DNA of 16,503 nt. Source: Pseudomonadota bacterium. GTDB lineage: Bacteria > Pseudomonadota > Gammaproteobacteria > Steroidobacterales > Steroidobacteraceae. The notes beneath the pieces were generated by a model. It saw nothing but the letters and a program-made list of their open reading frames with translations, had not been told where the DNA came from and made no database searches. Both the position numbers and the translations under genes were made by a program. The DNA is taken from positions 1 to 16,503 of the forward strand of contig QGUX01000043.1 of NCBI GenBank assembly GCA_003242275.1, read 5' to 3'. Positions 8,071 through 15,988 of this stretch are shown here, piece after piece (position 1 is the first letter of the stretch; each line of letters starts with the position of its first letter).

Positions 8071-9777
8071 ATGATCAGAAAGCTCTGGAACATGATTTTC
8101 GGGCGGCCTGCCAGCCAGGCGGCGCCCGCTGCAGCCCCCCCGTCCACCGCGGCCGCCGGGTCCTCCCGGCCGGCAGCACCACCGGCCCGTGCCCCCGGCG
8201 AAGCCTCGTCCCAGGCAGAGGGTCGCCGCCGCCGGCGTCGTCGTGGCGGCCGTGGCCGCGGGCGCGGCGCAGGTGCGCAGGACGGCGCCAATGGCGCGGC
8301 GCAGGCGGCATCCCAGCCGCGCGAGGAGCAGGCGGCGCGCCATTCCCGCGGTCCGCGCGATGGCACGCGGCGCGAGCGGGAACACGAACGCAGGCCGGAA
8401 CGGAGCGCACCGTCCGCGGCGTCGGCATCGTCCGACATGGTCGCCGCCGCCGAGGCGCCGCCGGCCGAACCGCCCCGGCCCGTGCGCCGTGGCAACGTGG
8501 CCCCCGACGGTCCCACCTTCGCCAGCTTCGACCTCACGCCCGAGCTGATGCACGGCATCGCCGAGGCCGGCTTCGAGCGCTGCACGCCCATCCAGGCGCA
8601 GACCCTGCCCTTCACGCTCGCCGGACGCGACGTGGCCGGGCAGGCGCAGACCGGCACCGGCAAGACCGCGGCCTTCCTGGTGTCCATGTTCCAGACCCTG
8701 CTCACGCGCCTGCCGCGCGAGGAGCGGCCCGCCAATGCCATCCGCGGCATCGTGATCGCGCCCACGCGCGAGCTGGCCGTGCAGATCCACAGCGATGCGC
8801 AGGAGCTCGGCCGCTACACGGGGCTGAAGCTGGCCTGCGTGTTCGGCGGCGTGGACTACGACAAGCAGCGCCGCCAGTTCGAGAACGGCGTGGACGTGCT
8901 GATCGGCACGCCGGGCCGCATCATCGACTACTACAAGCAGCGCGTGTTCGACCTGAAGTACGTGCAGGTGTGCGTGCTGGACGAGGCCGACCGCATGTTC
9001 GACCTCGGCTTCATCGCCGACATCCGCTACCTGCTGCGCAGGATGCCGCCGCCGGACGCGCGCCAGTCGATGCTGTTCTCCGCCACGCTGTCGCAGCGCG
9101 TGCTCGAGCTGGCCTACGAGCACATGAACAATCCCGAGCAGGTGGCCATCGAGCCCGACCGCGTCACCGCCGACAAGGTCCGCCAGGTGGTCTACTTCCC
9201 CGCGATGGAAGAGAAGATCCCGCTGCTGATCGGCCTGCTGCGGCGGGACAACGCGCAGCGCACCATGGTGTTCGTGAACACCCGCCGCCAGGCCGACAGG
9301 CTGGAGGAAGTGCTGCGCGCCAACAACATCAATGCGCAGGCGCTGTCGGGCGACGTGCCGCAGAACAAGCGCCTGAAGTACCTGAAGGACTTCCACAGCG
9401 GCGCGCTGCAGGTGCTGATCGCCACCGACGTGGCCTCGCGCGGCCTGCACATCCCCGACGTCAGCCACGTGTACAACTTCGACCTGCCGCAGGACCGCGC
9501 CGACTACGTGCACCGCATCGGCCGCACCGCGCGCGCCGGCGCCGAGGGCGATGCCATCAGCTTCGCCTGCGAGGAGTACGCGATCTGCCTGCCGGACATC
9601 GAGGAGTACATCGGCCACCAGATCCCGCGCGCCAGCGTCACGCCGGAGCTGCTGGCGCAGGACGTGGTGTTCCCGAAGCACCGGCCGCGCGAGGATTCGC
9701 CGCGGCGCCCCGGCGGCCGCGGTGGCCGGCCGGGCGGCGGTGGGCACCGCCGCGGCCCGCCGGGTCCCCGGCGCTGA
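8071..9777 (+). CDS. rhlB: RhlB-type DEAD-box RNA helicase with long basic N-terminal region
   Basis: This gene encodes 568 residues, against ~420 in E. coli RhlB. It is an ATP-dependent RNA helicase which in E. coli works in the RNase E degradosome and also meets Rho. The core runs from about residue 149 to 535: [14 protein letters not shown] and the Q motif CTPIQAQ (171-177), motif I AQTGTGKT (192-199), PTRELA (231-236), DEAD (304-307), SAT (337-339), [12 protein letters not shown] (451-462) and [10 protein letters not shown] (481-490). YIGHQIP after the core and an Arg/Gly/Pro tail also match RhlB. The first ~148 residues are Ala/Pro-rich with an Arg cluster (50-66), probably disordered. 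No strong ribosome-binding site precedes ATG 8071, so the start is moderately certain. Divergence from trxA-rho is the conserved gammaproteobacterial context and supports RhlB over other DEAD-box paralogues. Confidence 0.93.
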   Translation: MIRKLWNMIFGRPASQAAPAAAPPSTAAAGSSRPAAPPARAPGEASSQAEGRRRRRRRGGRGRGRGAGAQDGANGAAQAASQPREEQAARHSRGPRDGTRREREHERRPERSAPSAASASSDMVAAAEAPPAEPPRPVRRGNVAPDGPTFASFDLTPELMHGIAEAGFERCTPIQAQTLPFTLAGRDVAGQAQTGTGKTAAFLVSMFQTLLTRLPREERPANAIRGIVIAPTRELAVQIHSDAQELGRYTGLKLACVFGGVDYDKQRRQFENGVDVLIGTPGRIIDYYKQRVFDLKYVQVCVLDEADRMFDLGFIADIRYLLRRMPPPDARQSMLFSATLSQRVLELAYEHMNNPEQVAIEPDRVTADKVRQVVYFPAMEEKIPLLIGLLRRDNAQRTMVFVNTRRQADRLEEVLRANNINAQALSGDVPQNKRLKYLKDFHSGALQVLIATDVASRGLHIPDVSHVYNFDLPQDRADYVHRIGRTARAGAEGDAISFACEEYAICLPDIEEYIGHQIPRASVTPELLAQDVVFPKHRPREDSPRRPGGRGGRPGGGGHRRGPPGPRR

Positions 9778-9778
9778 T

Positions 9779-9795
9779 CCCGGCGATGCGCCGGG
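9779..9795. terminator. Tight hairpin between rhlB and the permease operon
   Basis: CCCGGCG and CGCCGGG pair perfectly around a 3-nt ATG loop, starting 2 nt after the rhlB stop and ending 7 nt before the stop of the convergent permease gene. It can serve both strands. There is no T-run. Confidence 0.45.
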
Positions 9796-9802
9796 CCGGG
9801 AG

Positions 9803-12376
9803 CTAGGCGGCCCTGCTCGCGGTGGCGGGCGGGAACCTCGCGGCGTGCACCGCCGGCCAGAGGGCTGCCGCCTGTGCCAGCAGGACGACGATCACCGCCC
9901 CGGACGCCAGCATCGCGGGATCGAGCAGCAGCATCTCGAAGCGGCGGACCAGCCACTGGTTCAGTGCCAGCGCCAGCACGATCCCCAGCAGCACGCCCGC
10001 GCCGACGATCTTCAGGTTCTCGGCCTGGATGCCGGCCAGGATGTCGGTGCGCCGCGCCCCGACCGCCCGGCGGATGCCGATGTCGTGCCGGCGCTGGATG
10101 ACGCGGTTGATGGTCACACCGATGATGCCCAGCGCCGTGACCAGCAGCAGCAGCGCGCAGGTGCCCACCAGCGTCCTGGCCAGCGAGCGATCCCCATGCG
10201 TCAGCTGCCTGCGGACCACGTGGAACGGCACCACGCCGGAATGCCGCTCGTCGACGCCCAGCGGCACGTCGCTGCCACCCACCGCGCGCTGGGGGTCGAT
10301 CTCCCGCAGCTTCGCCACCGCGAGTTCCCCGACCTGCTCCAGATGGCGCGGATCGGCCCGCAGCACATACGTCGCGTTGTTGCCGTACACCGGTATGGCC
10401 GGCAGGAAAACCGTGGACCCGCCGGAATCCGAGTACATGCCGAGGAAGTTCTCCACGACGCCGACGATGGTGAGCCGCATGTCGATGTTCGAGAAATGGA
10501 ATGGCTTCCCGGCCGCAACGCCGTCCGGATAGATGCCGTCCGCCACGGCCTTCGTGACCACGATGACTCCCGATGGTTCACCGCCGTCGGCGACGCCTCC
10601 GACGCCGATTTCCTCGCGATGGAACCAGCGCCCCTCCACCATCCTGATTCCCCACGCGTCGACCGCCCGTTCATCCGCGCTCTTGACCGCACCAATGGTG
10701 ACGAAGGGTCCCTCGGGCCCTGCACCACCGAGGCCTCCCGCGAAATTGGGCAGCATGGGCACGCCGCCGGGCGACGCCAGCTGCACGCCCGGAATCTCGT
10801 TCAGCGCGGCCATGTCCTGGTCGATCCGCGCGCGGATGTCCGCGAGTTCGCGCGGCCACGATACCGTGATCATCAGCAGCGCGTCCTCGTCCACGCCCGT
10901 GGGACGCCGCGCCGCCTCGAGCTTCTGTACCGCCAGCAGCAACCCGTTGGACAGGATCGCCACCGTCACCGCCACCTGCACCACGACCAGGATGTTGCCG
11001 GCGCGGATCCCGGCCGGTCGGCCTTCGTGGCGCACGGTGCGACCCGCCGAAGCCACCCACGCCGGCACCATGCCTGCGAGAAGCGTCCCGACCACGGCCA
11101 GAAGAACGGCCACGAGCACGAGCCCGGCCGGCGCGCTGGTGAGCGCGGCCAGTTCGGGGCTGAGCAGTCGCCTCTGCAGTGCCATGCCCAGCGCAGTGAG
11201 TCCCAGGCCCAGCGCGGCCCCCATCAGCCCGATCAGTCCCACCTCGGTCAGGCATTGGGCGAACAGGTTCCCGCGCGCGGCGCCCAGTGCCCGCCGCAGC
11301 GACAGCTCCCCGGCCCGCCGCCTGAAATTGGCGGCCAGCAGCCCGATGGCATTGACCAGGCAGAGCACCAGGAAACTGAAGGCCAGCACGGTCACGATGC
11401 GGTACTCGTCCGGCACGGCATGGAACGCGACCAGCCATTCCCGCACGCTGTAGAGGCCGGTGGCCGGCTGCCAGTCGAACCTTCCGGAGGCCTTCTGGGC
11501 GGACGCGTACCCTTCCAGGAAACTCCGGTAGCGCTGCACCTCGGCCCGCGTGGGCAGCTCCACCCAGAGGTGCGTCCAGCGGCATTCGCTGCCCAGCCAC
11601 TCGCTGCGCTTGCGCGCACCCCTTCCCTCGTTTTCCGTCGCCCTGAAGCAGTCGTGGTCGCCGCCCGGCGTCGTCTCGATCAGTTCCAGGGCCGCATCCA
11701 GCGGCAGGAACAGGGAGTCGGCAGTGCCGTAGGCGGAACCGGTGTAGGCGAAGATGCCGAGGTCGTAGAAGCGCGGCCGGGGCATCCATTCCCGGGTGAC
11801 ACCGATCACCTCGAAGGTGCGGCCGGCCACGAGGATTTCCCTGCCAATGGCCGCGTCGATGCTGCCGAACAGGTCGAGGGCGACCGGCGCGGCGATCACG
11901 ACCACTCGGGATCCGTCCCGGTCCTCCTGGCGGCTCCAGTAGCGGCCGGCGGCCTTCGGGACATCGAACATCGCGAAGAAGTCCGCCTCGGTGGCGCGGG
12001 CGGACACACGGCGCGACCGGGGAACGGGGACGGTGGTGCTCACCACGTAAGTCGTGCCGTACATGATGGCCTGGCGGACGGCCCCGCCGCCGTCGCGCAG
12101 TGCCACGGCGTCCGGGTAGGAGAGCTGCGCGGAGGGTTTTCCCGGTCGCGACCTGGAGGGCCCGGTTGCCGGATGTGCCGGTCCGTGCGTATCCAGCCGC
12201 GGCGCGAACAGCACGTCCGACTTCTGCGCAATGGGATCCCGCGTCATCGCCCGCAGCAGCGACCATGTGGTCATCGACGCGCCGATGCCCACACCCACGG
12301 CCAGCACGACCAGCGCGACCAGCCAGGGTGTGCGCCGGATGTTCTGCCAGGCGAGCTGCAGGTAGTAGGGATTCAT
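9803..12376 (-). CDS. MacB/FtsX-type ABC permease, duplicated architecture (downstream paralogue)
   Basis: This gene encodes 857 residues: inner-membrane TM1 (about 18-40), a periplasmic MacB-like core domain (about 45-325), a three-helix FtsX block (about 327-445), a further helix (462-484), a second periplasmic domain, and a second FtsX block (about 735-845). The cytoplasmic coupling segments FRRRAGELSLRRALGAARGN (351-370) and QRRHDIGIRRAVGARR (761-776) are where an ATPase would dock. This doubled FtsX plan is that of the large orphan permeases first described in Acidobacteria (ADOP) and their xanthomonad relatives. The substrate is unknown; lipid, peptide or antibiotic export or mechanotransmission are family possibilities. 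ATG 12376 is preceded by GAGGT at 6 nt, overlapping the upstream stop; the gap is 4 nt. No ATPase gene is in the operon. Confidence 0.88.
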   Translation of the reverse strand: MNPYYLQLAWQNIRRTPWLVALVVLAVGVGIGASMTTWSLLRAMTRDPIAQKSDVLFAPRLDTHGPAHPATGPSRSRPGKPSAQLSYPDAVALRDGGGAVRQAIMYGTTYVVSTTVPVPRSRRVSARATEADFFAMFDVPKAAGRYWSRQEDRDGSRVVVIAAPVALDLFGSIDAAIGREILVAGRTFEVIGVTREWMPRPRFYDLGIFAYTGSAYGTADSLFLPLDAALELIETTPGGDHDCFRATENEGRGARKRSEWLGSECRWTHLWVELPTRAEVQRYRSFLEGYASAQKASGRFDWQPATGLYSVREWLVAFHAVPDEYRIVTVLAFSFLVLCLVNAIGLLAANFRRRAGELSLRRALGAARGNLFAQCLTEVGLIGLMGAALGLGLTALGMALQRRLLSPELAALTSAPAGLVLVAVLLAVVGTLLAGMVPAWVASAGRTVRHEGRPAGIRAGNILVVVQVAVTVAILSNGLLLAVQKLEAARRPTGVDEDALLMITVSWPRELADIRARIDQDMAALNEIPGVQLASPGGVPMLPNFAGGLGGAGPEGPFVTIGAVKSADERAVDAWGIRMVEGRWFHREEIGVGGVADGGEPSGVIVVTKAVADGIYPDGVAAGKPFHFSNIDMRLTIVGVVENFLGMYSDSGGSTVFLPAIPVYGNNATYVLRADPRHLEQVGELAVAKLREIDPQRAVGGSDVPLGVDERHSGVVPFHVVRRQLTHGDRSLARTLVGTCALLLLVTALGIIGVTINRVIQRRHDIGIRRAVGARRTDILAGIQAENLKIVGAGVLLGIVLALALNQWLVRRFEMLLLDPAMLASGAVIVVLLAQAAALWPAVHAARFPPATASRAA

Positions 12377-12380
12377 CCCT

Positions 12381-14966
12381 TCACCTCGTGCGCGCCGCCG
12401 TCGCCGGCGGCACCATGGCACCGCGCAGCGCCGGCCACAGCGCGGCGAGCTGGGCGAGCAGCACGATCACCACCGCGCCGGCAGGCACCCACAGCGGCGA
12501 AAGCCGGCTCATCTCGAAGCGCCCGATCAGCCAGAGGTTGATGGCCTGCGCCGCCACGGCCCCCACCATCACGCCGGCCACCACCACCGCCAGGTTCTCG
12601 AGCTGGAACTGCCGCAGGATGTCGCGGCGGCGCGCGCCGAGCGCCCGGCGCACGCCGATCTGCTCGCGCCGCTGCAGCATCCAGTTGCCGGCGACGCCCA
12701 CGATGCCCAGGCCTGCCACCACCAGCAGCAGCGCGGCGGCGACCAGCAGCAGCAGCGCCACGCCGCGGTCGGCGCGCCGGGTGTAGGCGCTGAACCGGGC
12801 GAAGGACTCGGCGCCGGAGAACATCCCTCCGGTCAATTGATCGAGGCCCGGAAGGCCGAGTGCGCGCACGGGATCCTCCCGGCGCAGGAACTCCAGCGAC
12901 TCGCGCATGGCTTCCTCGATGCGCCCCGGCAGGGCGCGCACCGAGTACATCGACGTTCCGCCGCGTGGATGGACCGATGGAACAAAGAACGCCTGGGCAT
13001 ATGCCGCACTGCTCTGGAAATGTCCCGGCACGTCCTCGATGACGCCGATGACCGTGACCCTCAAGCCACCACGCAGGTAGACGGGCTTGCCCAGCGCATC
13101 CGGCGCGCTGCCGAACTCCCGTTCCGCCAGGGAGCGGGTGACCACGACCTGACCCGGAGGCGGTCCGTGCGGCTCGTCCCGCCTGATCTCCTCCGGCCTG
13201 AACCAGCGGCCGGCGACCAGCCTTGCTCCCCATGCATCGAGCGTGTGCTCGTCGACGCGGAACATCGCGGCGGACGAGGGCCGTGGATCGGCCCAGCCCA
13301 GCCCCGAGACACTCAGCCCCCAGTTGTCGGCCAGCAGCGGCGGCGCGGCCACCGACGCAGCCTGGACGCTGGCCAGGGACCTGAGCCCCGCGATGTCGCG
13401 TGCGACGCGCGCCTGGATGTCGGCGGTGCCGGCGGCCCACCGGCTGCCGACGAAGAACAGGTTCTGCTCGTCGACATGGGTGGGACGGCGCACGGCCTCG
13501 AACTTCTGCCAGGCGATGAACAGCGCGTTGACGACCAGCGCCAGCGTGGCGGCCACCTGGGTTGCGATCAGCAACCGTCCCGCCCCGGGACGCAACCCCC
13601 GCAGGCCGGCTCCCGGCGTGGTGCGCATGACGGCAACGTGCCACGCGGGGTACAGGCCGGCCGCCAATGCAGCCATCACGGCGATGCCCAGCGTCAGCGC
13701 CAGGAAGCCCGGGTCGGGCTCCGCCAGCGGTGCCAGTTCGGGCGGCAGCAGCCGGCGCTGCACGAGGATGCCAAGGCCCGCGAGCGCCAGCCCCAGCACG
13801 CCGCTGGCCACGCCGATCGCCCCGGCTTCGGCCAGGCCGTGCGTGAACAGCGTGCGCCGCGAGGCACCGAGCGCATGGCGCAGCGCGAGGTCGGAGGCGC
13901 GTCGGCGCAAGCGCAGCAGCAGCAAGGCGGCCGCATTCACCACGCACACGGCCAGGAAGCCGAAGGCCAGCAGGGTCGCGACGCGGTACTCGCCGGGAAC
14001 CGCGCCGTAGGCCGCCAGGAATTCACGCACGTCCAGCAGCACCACCACAGGATCCCAGTCGAACCGGCCGCTGCGCCGCTGCTCCTTCGCATAGTCCTCG
14101 AGCCAGCGGCGGTAGCGCTGCACGGCGGCGTGGTCCGGCAGCTCCACCCAGAGCTGCACCCAGACGCACTCGCCCCGCAGCCAGTCCTCGCGGTTGCGCG
14201 GAAAGTCGCCGGTCAGCTCGCCATGGCGGGCGCAGTTCGCGGGCGCATTGGCGGTGTCGGCGAGCAGGTCCGTCGCGGCCGAGAGCGGCACGAAGATCTC
14301 GTCGTGGGGCTGGTAGGCATCGGACGTGCGGTCGAAGCCCAGCGAGTAGAACAGCGGGCTGGGCGCCCGGTGACGGACCACGCCGATGATCCTGAAGACA
14401 TGCCCTTCCAGGATGATCTCCCTTCCCCTGGCCGCGCCGGCATCCTCGAGTCCGAACAGGCGACGGGCCATGCCCTCGTTGATCACCGCCACGCGGGCCC
14501 CCTCTGCGTCCTCCTTCCGGCCCCACCCCTCGCCGGCGAGGAAGGGAACGTCGAACATGGCAAAGAAGTCGCCATCGGTGGCCCGGACCCTGGAGAGCGT
14601 GGCGCCCGCCCCTTCCGCGGCCGAGACCAGCATCCCGGTGCCGTACATTACCGCCTGGCGCAGCCCCAGGCGCGCGTCGCGCAGGGCCACCGCATCGCGG
14701 TACGCCATGAACACTTCCGGCAGGCCCTTGTCCACGCCGCGCGCGCCCATACCGCCCATGCCGGCGTGCGGACCGACCGAATCCAGCCGCGGCGCGAACA
14801 GCTGCCGGGACTTGTGCGGGATGGGATCGCGCGCCATCGCCTGGAGAAGCGAATAGACGGTCATGGACGCGCCCACGCCGACGGCCAGCGCGAGCACGAC
14901 CAGCAGCGTGGACCAGCGGTCCTTCAGCAGGTTGTGCCAGGCGAGCTGGAGGGAGTACGCGGCCAA
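12381..14966 (-). CDS. MacB/FtsX-type ABC permease, duplicated architecture (upstream paralogue)
   Basis: This gene encodes 861 residues, collinear with its downstream neighbour along the whole length (shared DPI..KS..LFAPRLD..GP, PDAVALRD/RDAVALRD, DFFAMFDVP, LWVELP..A.VQRYR, SGRFDW), so the pair arose by gene duplication. TM1 is at about 18-40, and FtsX helices at about 328-350, 382-402 and 420-440. Another helix spans 465-486, with the last block at 735-757, 792-812 and 828-846. The coupling segments are LRRRASDLALRHALGASRR (353-371) and QRREQIGVRRALGARRRD (765-782). I take TTG 14966 as start: it aligns with the neighbour's N-terminus, has GAGGG 9 nt upstream, and lies 1 nt after the stop of the preceding relic (TGA-A-TTG), implying coupled translation. 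A longer reading from TTG 14999 would overlap the relic. No ATPase or adaptor gene is adjacent. Confidence 0.87.
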   Translation of the reverse strand: MAAYSLQLAWHNLLKDRWSTLLVVLALAVGVGASMTVYSLLQAMARDPIPHKSRQLFAPRLDSVGPHAGMGGMGARGVDKGLPEVFMAYRDAVALRDARLGLRQAVMYGTGMLVSAAEGAGATLSRVRATDGDFFAMFDVPFLAGEGWGRKEDAEGARVAVINEGMARRLFGLEDAGAARGREIILEGHVFRIIGVVRHRAPSPLFYSLGFDRTSDAYQPHDEIFVPLSAATDLLADTANAPANCARHGELTGDFPRNREDWLRGECVWVQLWVELPDHAAVQRYRRWLEDYAKEQRRSGRFDWDPVVVLLDVREFLAAYGAVPGEYRVATLLAFGFLAVCVVNAAALLLLRLRRRASDLALRHALGASRRTLFTHGLAEAGAIGVASGVLGLALAGLGILVQRRLLPPELAPLAEPDPGFLALTLGIAVMAALAAGLYPAWHVAVMRTTPGAGLRGLRPGAGRLLIATQVAATLALVVNALFIAWQKFEAVRRPTHVDEQNLFFVGSRWAAGTADIQARVARDIAGLRSLASVQAASVAAPPLLADNWGLSVSGLGWADPRPSSAAMFRVDEHTLDAWGARLVAGRWFRPEEIRRDEPHGPPPGQVVVTRSLAEREFGSAPDALGKPVYLRGGLRVTVIGVIEDVPGHFQSSAAYAQAFFVPSVHPRGGTSMYSVRALPGRIEEAMRESLEFLRREDPVRALGLPGLDQLTGGMFSGAESFARFSAYTRRADRGVALLLLVAAALLLVVAGLGIVGVAGNWMLQRREQIGVRRALGARRRDILRQFQLENLAVVVAGVMVGAVAAQAINLWLIGRFEMSRLSPLWVPAGAVVIVLLAQLAALWPALRGAMVPPATAARTR

Positions 14967-14967
14967 T

Positions 14968-15111
14968 TCAGTCGTCCCTCGCCGCCACCGCTGGCGCAAC
15001 CATCGACGCGCGCAGTGCCGGCCAGAGCACGGCGATCACCCGCACGATGAGGGACGCCATCCATGGCGTCTGCCGGGGGTTGTGCGCAGCCACTTGCAGG
15101 CTGTACCACAT
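14968..15111 (-). pseudogene. 47-codon relic of a third permease (N-terminus fused in frame to C-terminus)
   Basis: An intact frame ATG 15111 to TGA 14968 is preceded by AAGGG 9 nt upstream. Its first half, MWYSLQVAAHNPRQTPW..., aligns with the first ~23 residues of both downstream permeases (AYSLQLAWHN, YYLQLAWQNIRRTPW). Its second half, AVLWPALRASMVAP.VAARDD, aligns with their last ~24 residues (AALWPALRGAMVPPATAARTR). About 815 codons between are missing, with the junction in the stretch coding SLIVRVIAV (about 15033-15055). The simplest reading is an in-frame internal deletion of a third tandem permease gene, or recombination between paralogues. The product could be a tiny single-helix peptide; equally, the ORF may persist only as a leader that keeps the promoter and start site feeding the next gene. 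Confidence 0.8.
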
Positions 15112-15152
15112 CGTGCGCGACCCTTCGGGACCTTCCGTGTCACCGGCTGACC

Positions 15153-15170
15153 ATTCAAGTACCATGCCAC
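15153..15170 (-). promoter_or_regulatory. Near-consensus sigma-54 (-24/-12) promoter of the permease operon
   Basis: The minus strand reads TGGCATG-GTAC-TTGAA, against the consensus TGGCACG-N4-TTGCW. The invariant GG (15168-15167) and the G of the -12 pair have the correct 10-nt spacing. The mismatches are C to T in the -24 box and, more seriously, GC to GA at -12. The predicted transcription start is near 15143, leaving a ~32-nt leader with its own AAGGG before ATG 15111. The match is by eye. Confidence 0.5.
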
Positions 15171-15233
15171 GGCGGGCGGGACCTTTCGAGGGCCCCTGCG
15201 GTCCCTGAACCGGGCCTGGACCCTCCGCCAATG

Positions 15234-15267
15234 TGTCCGCGAACATGGCCGCGGACGATCGCGGACA
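15234..15267. promoter_or_regulatory. GC-rich dyad, candidate activator (enhancer) site
   Basis: TGTCCGCGA and TCGCGGACA form perfect 9-bp arms around 16 nt. A third copy of the core lies inside (CCGCGGAC), and the left arm extends to the near-palindrome TGTCCGCGAACA (15234-15245). The centre is ~107 bp upstream of the predicted sigma-54 start, the usual distance for bacterial enhancer-binding proteins. It could alternatively be part of the 3' end of the HAD mRNA, since it lies 34 nt past that stop. Confidence 0.45.
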
Positions 15268-15300
15268 CCTGCGCCCGGCCTGACCCGGCCGCGACGGCGG

Positions 15301-15966
15301 TCAGGCGATGTCGGCCACCCGCGGAACGTGCGGATACCCGGCCGGTGGCTCGCGCGGCGGGCGGCTCGAATCCGGATCGGTCACCGCGACGGTGAACGCG
15401 ATGCCGGCCGCCCTCGCCGCCTCCAGCACCTTCGGGTTGTCGTCGATGAACGCCGTGCGCGCCGGGTCGTAGCCCACCATCCGCCTGAGCCGCAGCCAGA
15501 ACTCGGCGTACTCCTTGGGCGCTCCGAACTCGTGCGAGCTGTACATGGCGTCGAGGAACCCGCGGATGCCGACCTTGCGATCCTTGATGCGCAGCGTCTC
15601 GGGATGTGAATTGGTGGCCAGCACCAGCCGCCGGCCGGCCGCGCGCTGGCGGCGCAGGAAGTCCTGTGCGCCGGGCAGCCAGGCGATGCGCTCGTCGTGC
15701 TCGGACTTGATCGCCGAGAGGTCGAGCTCGAGCATCTTCGACCAGTAGTCGAGGCTGTACCAGTTCAGCGTGCCCTCGGCGCTCCTGAGCCGGGGCTGGA
15801 TCTCCTTCTCCAGCGCCTCCTGCGCCGACAGGCCGCGCCTGCGCCCGTAGTACTCGGGCACCACCTCGAGCCAGAAATGCGTGTCGAAGGCCAGGTCGAG
15901 CAGCGTACCGTCGAGGTCGAGCAGCAGCGTGTCGATATGGTCGGGAATCCGGACGGCGGCTTGCAT
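15301..15966 (-). CDS. yrfG: HAD-family GMP/IMP nucleotidase (YrfG type)
   Basis: This gene encodes 221 residues. It is a cytoplasmic HAD phosphatase closely patterned on E. coli YrfG: TLLLDLDGTLLDLAFD with nucleophile Asp17 and Asp19, TLNWYSLDYW (66-75), motif II TNSHP (118-122), motif III Lys151 in GAPKEY, and motif IV FIDDNPKVLEAA with Asp175-Asp176, then VTDPDS (195-200). The YrfG family dephosphorylates GMP and IMP. ATG 15966 was chosen because the family starts near here; a GGAG lies only 2 nt before it, too close for normal use. The alternative ATG at 16005 would overlap the divergent gene. It is transcribed away from the PHP gene and toward the permease operon, but a 189-nt gap with its own promoter candidate separates it from that operon. 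Confidence 0.9.
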   Translation of the reverse strand: MQAAVRIPDHIDTLLLDLDGTLLDLAFDTHFWLEVVPEYYGRRRGLSAQEALEKEIQPRLRSAEGTLNWYSLDYWSKMLELDLSAIKSEHDERIAWLPGAQDFLRRQRAAGRRLVLATNSHPETLRIKDRKVGIRGFLDAMYSSHEFGAPKEYAEFWLRLRRMVGYDPARTAFIDDNPKVLEAARAAGIAFTVAVTDPDSSRPPREPPAGYPHVPRVADIA

Positions 15967-15973
15967 TGCTCCG

Positions 15974-15980
15974 TATGATA
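15974..15980. promoter_or_regulatory. Symmetric -10 element, candidate bidirectional promoter
   Basis: TATGATA reads as TATGAT on plus (15974-15979) and TATCAT on minus (15980-15975), each one mismatch from TATAAT. It lies midway in the 22-bp gap between the start codons of the two divergent genes. Predicted starts are near 15986 (plus) and 15968 (minus), i.e. 2-3 nt before each start codon. No good -35 is seen on either side. Confidence 0.45.
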
Positions 15981-15988
15981 CCGGCAGC

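Noticed and set aside
7939..9747. A 602-codon minus-strand open frame opposite rhlB.
   Set aside because: Compositional shadow: the plus-strand DEAD-box motifs are intact and the antisense product has no recognisable domain.
9551..12541. A 996-codon plus-strand open frame opposite the downstream permease.
   Set aside because: It crosses the 3' part of rhlB and the convergent permease without motif content. The permease frame on the minus strand has the TM and FtsX pattern.
12837..15050. A 737-codon plus-strand open frame opposite the upstream permease.
   Set aside because: Rich in Arg, Gly, Gln and His as expected of the shadow of a GC-rich gene; no start signal or domain was seen.
15112..15246. 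N-terminal extension of the relic ORF back to 15246.
   Set aside because: The extra residues are Gly/Pro-rich and unlike permease N-termini, while ATG 15111 has a ribosome-binding sequence and aligns with the paralogues. The extension also overlaps the promoter candidate.
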